Of a DNA stretch of 64,000 nt, positions 61,116-64,000 are shown piece by piece. The stretch comes from Desulfocarbo indianensis (GTDB lineage Bacteria; Desulfobacterota; Desulfarculia; Desulfarculales; Desulfarculaceae), in assembly GCA_001184205.1 (NCBI GenBank), contig LBMP01000003.1, positions 434,001 to 498,000 of the forward strand. Reading direction: 5' to 3'. The notes under the pieces are model-generated. The model worked only from the letters and a program-made list of their open reading frames with translations. It had not been told where the DNA came from and ran no database searches. The translations under genes and the position numbers were made by a program. Every line of letters starts with the position of its first letter. Within the stretch, counting starts at the first letter, position 1.

Positions 61116-64000
61116 TCACTTGATTTCCAGGGTGGCCAGTTCCACCTCCTCGGTGCCCTTGCCCTCGCCTTCCAGGATGGGCACGCCCTTGCCCGTGTGC
61201 TGGGGGTCCCACAAACCCACCACCAGACGGTAGCTCCCCGGCGGAATGTCCGCGGGGATGCGCATCTTGTAATCCTCGCGCACCACCTCGCCCACGTTCA
61301 GGTCGGCCATGTTGCGCTTGCCGTGGCCCAGCAGATGGTCATAGGTGAGCGTGCGGTCGGGGCCGCGCAGATGCACGAAGATGAAATAGTTCAACGGCGG
61401 CCGCGCCCAGCAGCGCCAATAATAGGCCACGTCCAGCTCCTGGCCGCGCTGGGCCTGGTTGGCCGAGATATCGTAGCCCAGGAGGGTGAGCCCGCCGGCG
61501 AAGCGCGCCTCCTTTTTCAGGGAAGGCCGCAAATGGGCCAGGCGGCTTTCCACCCTGGCCGCGTCCTCCGGCTTTTGCAGGGTCTGGTAAAGCTCGCGCA
61601 CCGTGTCCAGGCGTTGGGGTTGGTCCTTGAACAAATCCTCGGCCACCCGCGCCCGCGCCAAGGCCTCCTCGACCTTGCCCATGTCGGAAAGGGCCCGGGC
61701 CGAGGGGATGTAGGCCCGGCTGAAGCCGGGGTCCAGGGTCAGCAGTTTTTCAAAAGAGGCCACGGCCTCGGGATAGAGCTTGTCGCGCAGGGCCACGCGG
61801 CCCTTGGCGTCCAGATACCAGCGCAGCACGTGGCGCATATGGTCATGCAGATCAACCCCCACCGTGAGCCTGCCCACCCGCAGATTCCGGGTGGTGGCGT
61901 AATCCAGGCGGAACTCCAGGCGGGAGCCTTCCCAGGGCGTCAGCACGTGCAAGGAAATCAAGCCGCCGGCCTTGGCCAGGTCGGCCCCGGACAGCCGCTT
62001 GGCCGTCAAGAGCTTTCCCCCGTGGGGGCCGTAGGCCCAAATCTCGGCGATGGCCAGGGGCGCGTCGGCCGGCGCGGACGCTTCCAGGGCCAGATCGAAA
62101 TCCACCCGCAGGCTGGCCTTGGGAAAGGGAGTGTCCAGCCAGAGCCGCAGGCGTCCCTCCGGCTTGTGGGGCTGGCGCTGATAGGTGCCGTGGAATCCCC
62201 GGCCGCTTAAAGGCCGCTCCTTGCCGTCGGCCACGATGGGCGGCCCGTCCACCTCCACGCTGGATGAACAGGCCGAGCTCAAAAGATCGGGGTGATAGCC
62301 GGTGAACTCCTGGAAGGCTTGCCGCCAATCCGGCCCGGCCTCCGTTGCCAGGGCCAGCTTCTGATAGCGCTCCGCCGCCTCCCCCGGCATTTTCAGGAGG
62401 CCGGCCAGCACCTGGCTGGCCTGGTCGTATTTATCCTGGCTCACCAGGGCCTGGGCCAGCATGGCCCGCGCGTCGAAGCCGGCGCGCCCTTCTTCCAGCT
62501 CCCGTTGCAGTATGCGCTCCGCCTCCTCGTAGCGGCCGGATTCCAGGGCCCTGCGGCTCACCAGGAGGGGGTCCCATTGCAGCCTGGCCAACAGCTTGTC
62601 CCCCCGGCGCAACCGCACCCGCAAGGGGAACACGGAGCGGTTCATGGGCGGCCAGCGGCGGGGCTTCAAGTGCAGGTCGGTCTCCTGTCCGGGATAAAGA
62701 CTGAAGCTGTGCGACGGCCACAGGCCCTGGGCCACCTCGATCACCGCCAGGTCTTCGCCCAGATTGGCCAGCACCAGGCCCAGCTCACCCAAGCCCTCCC
62801 GGGCCACCAGCACCCGCTGCCCCAGGGAATCGCCCCCCCGGATGAGCATGGTGCCCTCATCCCGCGAATACGCGCCTTGCCCCGTGTAAACCACCGCGTA
62901 GCCGCGCTCCACCCCCACCGGCGGTTTCCAGAGGGCCAGGGGCTGGCGAACGTTAAGCGGCGGATAGGCCCCGTAGATTTCGACCTTGGGGCTCACCCAG
63001 CGGGGGAAGCCGGCGCCGCCGCCTTCCGGCGCCGCGCTCCAGCCCGCCTTCAAATCGAAGCGCTTCAAGAGCTGCAGCCTTTGCGCGGGGTCCACCGTCT
63101 GGGGCATGGCCTTGGGCGGCGACCAGTCCTGCCAGGGGTCGGCCTGGTCTTCCTGGCTCAGGCTGCTCACGGCGATGAAATCGCGGCCGGGCTTCAGTTC
63201 GGCCAGGCTGGTTTTCCGCGCCAGGTTTTGGGTGGCCACGAAAACGTTGAGCGGGGTGCGCGGGCCCACGTAGAGCTTGGCCCCGGCCGGCAGGTTGGCT
63301 TCCAGCCAGAAGCGGGCGGAAGTGAAGGTGTCTTGCTGCCAGAAAAGATAATCCACCCCCAGGGAGCGCCAAAATGGCCAGAGGCACAGCCCCAGGCCCA
63401 ACACCGCCACGCCGGTGACGGCCATGCGGTAATCCGGCAATTGCCGGCAAAGCCAGACCATGGGCCAGGCCGCCACCAGGGCCATTATGGGCAGCCAGGC
63501 CGCGGCCAGGCCCTCCACCGAGCCGCGCAACACCGTGACCCCGGCCAGGAGATACAGGAGAGGCACCGCCGCCAGGAGCAGCCGGCCCCATTTGCGGCGA
63601 TAGATGATGAGCCCCAGGCCCAAAATCCAGAGTACCAGCAGTTCGAGGCCCACCCGGCTGGCCACCACGGCCAGGGAATCGGTCAGCCTGGCGGCGGCGA
63701 AGCCCAGCCAGGCGCCGCCCGTGCCCGGAGGCAGGGTCAGGGAGCCCCGCAGCAGATCGGCGGTTTGGTCCGAGCGCACCACAAAGCCGGGGTAGCCCAC
63801 CACCAGCCCCACGGCCAGCCCCAGGATAAAGGCTCCCGGCCAGAACAGGAACAGGCGGTTGGGTTTGGGCCGGGCCTGCCGGGCTCCGATGATGAACGCC
63901 GCGGCCATGAAGAAAAAGGCCAGCACCCCGCTGGCCCGGGTGGTGATGGTGAGCCCCAGGATCAGCCCGGCCAGGGCCATGACCCGCGAGCGGGGGTATT
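61116..64000 (-). CDS. GT39-like membrane glycosyltransferase with TPR and beta-sandwich modules, N-terminus beyond the window
   Basis: The frame is open to the right edge (YPRSRVMALAGLILGLTITTRASG reads through 64000), so the N-terminus with the catalytic loop lies outside. What is present is 960 or so residues: the last helices of a GT39-like membrane domain (GLTITTRASGVLAF, LAVVASRVGLELLVLWILGLGL), a periplasmic part, TPR-like helices (ESGRYEEAERILQRELEEG; DKLYPEAVASFEKLLTLDPG), a beta-sandwich region, and a final domain PPGSYRLVVGLWDPQHTGKG. It converges on the preceding gene (44 bases between stops). Role in surface glycan assembly is inferred. Confidence 0.75.
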   Translation of the reverse strand, partial: YPRSRVMALAGLILGLTITTRASGVLAFFFMAAAFIIGARQARPKPNRLFLFWPGAFILGLAVGLVVGYPGFVVRSDQTADLLRGSLTLPPGTGGAWLGFAAARLTDSLAVVASRVGLELLVLWILGLGLIIYRRKWGRLLLAAVPLLYLLAGVTVLRGSVEGLAAAWLPIMALVAAWPMVWLCRQLPDYRMAVTGVAVLGLGLCLWPFWRSLGVDYLFWQQDTFTSARFWLEANLPAGAKLYVGPRTPLNVFVATQNLARKTSLAELKPGRDFIAVSSLSQEDQADPWQDWSPPKAMPQTVDPAQRLQLLKRFDLKAGWSAAPEGGGAGFPRWVSPKVEIYGAYPPLNVRQPLALWKPPVGVERGYAVVYTGQGAYSRDEGTMLIRGGDSLGQRVLVAREGLGELGLVLANLGEDLAVIEVAQGLWPSHSFSLYPGQETDLHLKPRRWPPMNRSVFPLRVRLRRGDKLLARLQWDPLLVSRRALESGRYEEAERILQRELEEGRAGFDARAMLAQALVSQDKYDQASQVLAGLLKMPGEAAERYQKLALATEAGPDWRQAFQEFTGYHPDLLSSACSSSVEVDGPPIVADGKERPLSGRGFHGTYQRQPHKPEGRLRLWLDTPFPKASLRVDFDLALEASAPADAPLAIAEIWAYGPHGGKLLTAKRLSGADLAKAGGLISLHVLTPWEGSRLEFRLDYATTRNLRVGRLTVGVDLHDHMRHVLRWYLDAKGRVALRDKLYPEAVASFEKLLTLDPGFSRAYIPSARALSDMGKVEEALARARVAEDLFKDQPQRLDTVRELYQTLQKPEDAARVESRLAHLRPSLKKEARFAGGLTLLGYDISANQAQRGQELDVAYYWRCWARPPLNYFIFVHLRGPDRTLTYDHLLGHGKRNMADLNVGEVVREDYKMRIPADIPPGSYRLVVGLWDPQHTGKGVPILEGEGKGTEEVELATLEIK

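Overview
The window is a GC-rich chromosomal segment that looks like a strictly anaerobic deltaproteobacterium (Desulfobacterota, perhaps Desulfarculaceae). This is inferred from gene content, not from any marker gene: multiheme c-type cytochromes, a CoA-transferase, a LIV-type uptake system beside a molybdenum hydroxylase, DUF362 and radical SAM proteins, UbiX, a sigma54 activator and high GC. Most genes sit in short, tightly packed operons with overlapping stop/start codons.

Layout. 1-1400: a Cys4 small protein and a stand-alone receiver protein, diverging from an AT-rich spacer with a good sigma54-type promoter for each. 1530-7355: Lon-family protease, an Nramp-related transporter translationally coupled to a P-loop protein, and an acetate/succinate-type CoA-transferase. 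7624-11127: secreted beta-helix protein and an NtrC-type sigma54 activator whose start abuts a 64-aa Cys-rich protein. 11248-14118: one polypeptide joining an EndoQ-like nuclease to a UvrD-type helicase. 14205-14387: a long imperfect palindrome. 14385-20649: small lipoprotein, two tandem paralogous multiheme cytochromes, a DUF89 protein and a secreted protein. 20737-22397: two decayed IS110 copies arranged head to head inside perfect 19-bp inverted ends.

22488-35834 is a single-strand catabolic block read right to left: LacI-type regulator, three-subunit molybdenum hydroxylase, LIV-type ABC importer, TIM-barrel protein, D-2-hydroxyacid dehydrogenase and methylmalonate-semialdehyde-type dehydrogenase. 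Its logic is uptake, hydroxylation, isomerisation, reduction/oxidation and conversion to a CoA ester. The substrate cannot be read from sequence. Three evenly spaced LacI-type operator motifs precede the regulator. It is bounded on both sides by IS remnants that share a 265-bp sequence, and a tRNA-Pro(GGG) lies just beyond.

37323-51178: TldD with a glutamine-amidotransferase-like partner, a Cys-less rhodanese, a compact cytochrome b/Rieske module with its subunit-IV-like piece on the opposite strand, UbiX, a MetE-core-like protein with a cupin, a radical SAM/DUF362 pair, penicillin acylase and a methyltransferase. 51235-64000: Na+/Ca2+ antiporter, then a surface-glycan cluster (radical SAM, polyprenol-phosphate mannosyltransferase-like, GtrA, three large membrane glycosyltransferase-like proteins and a PA14-type membrane protein). 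The last gene runs off the right edge.
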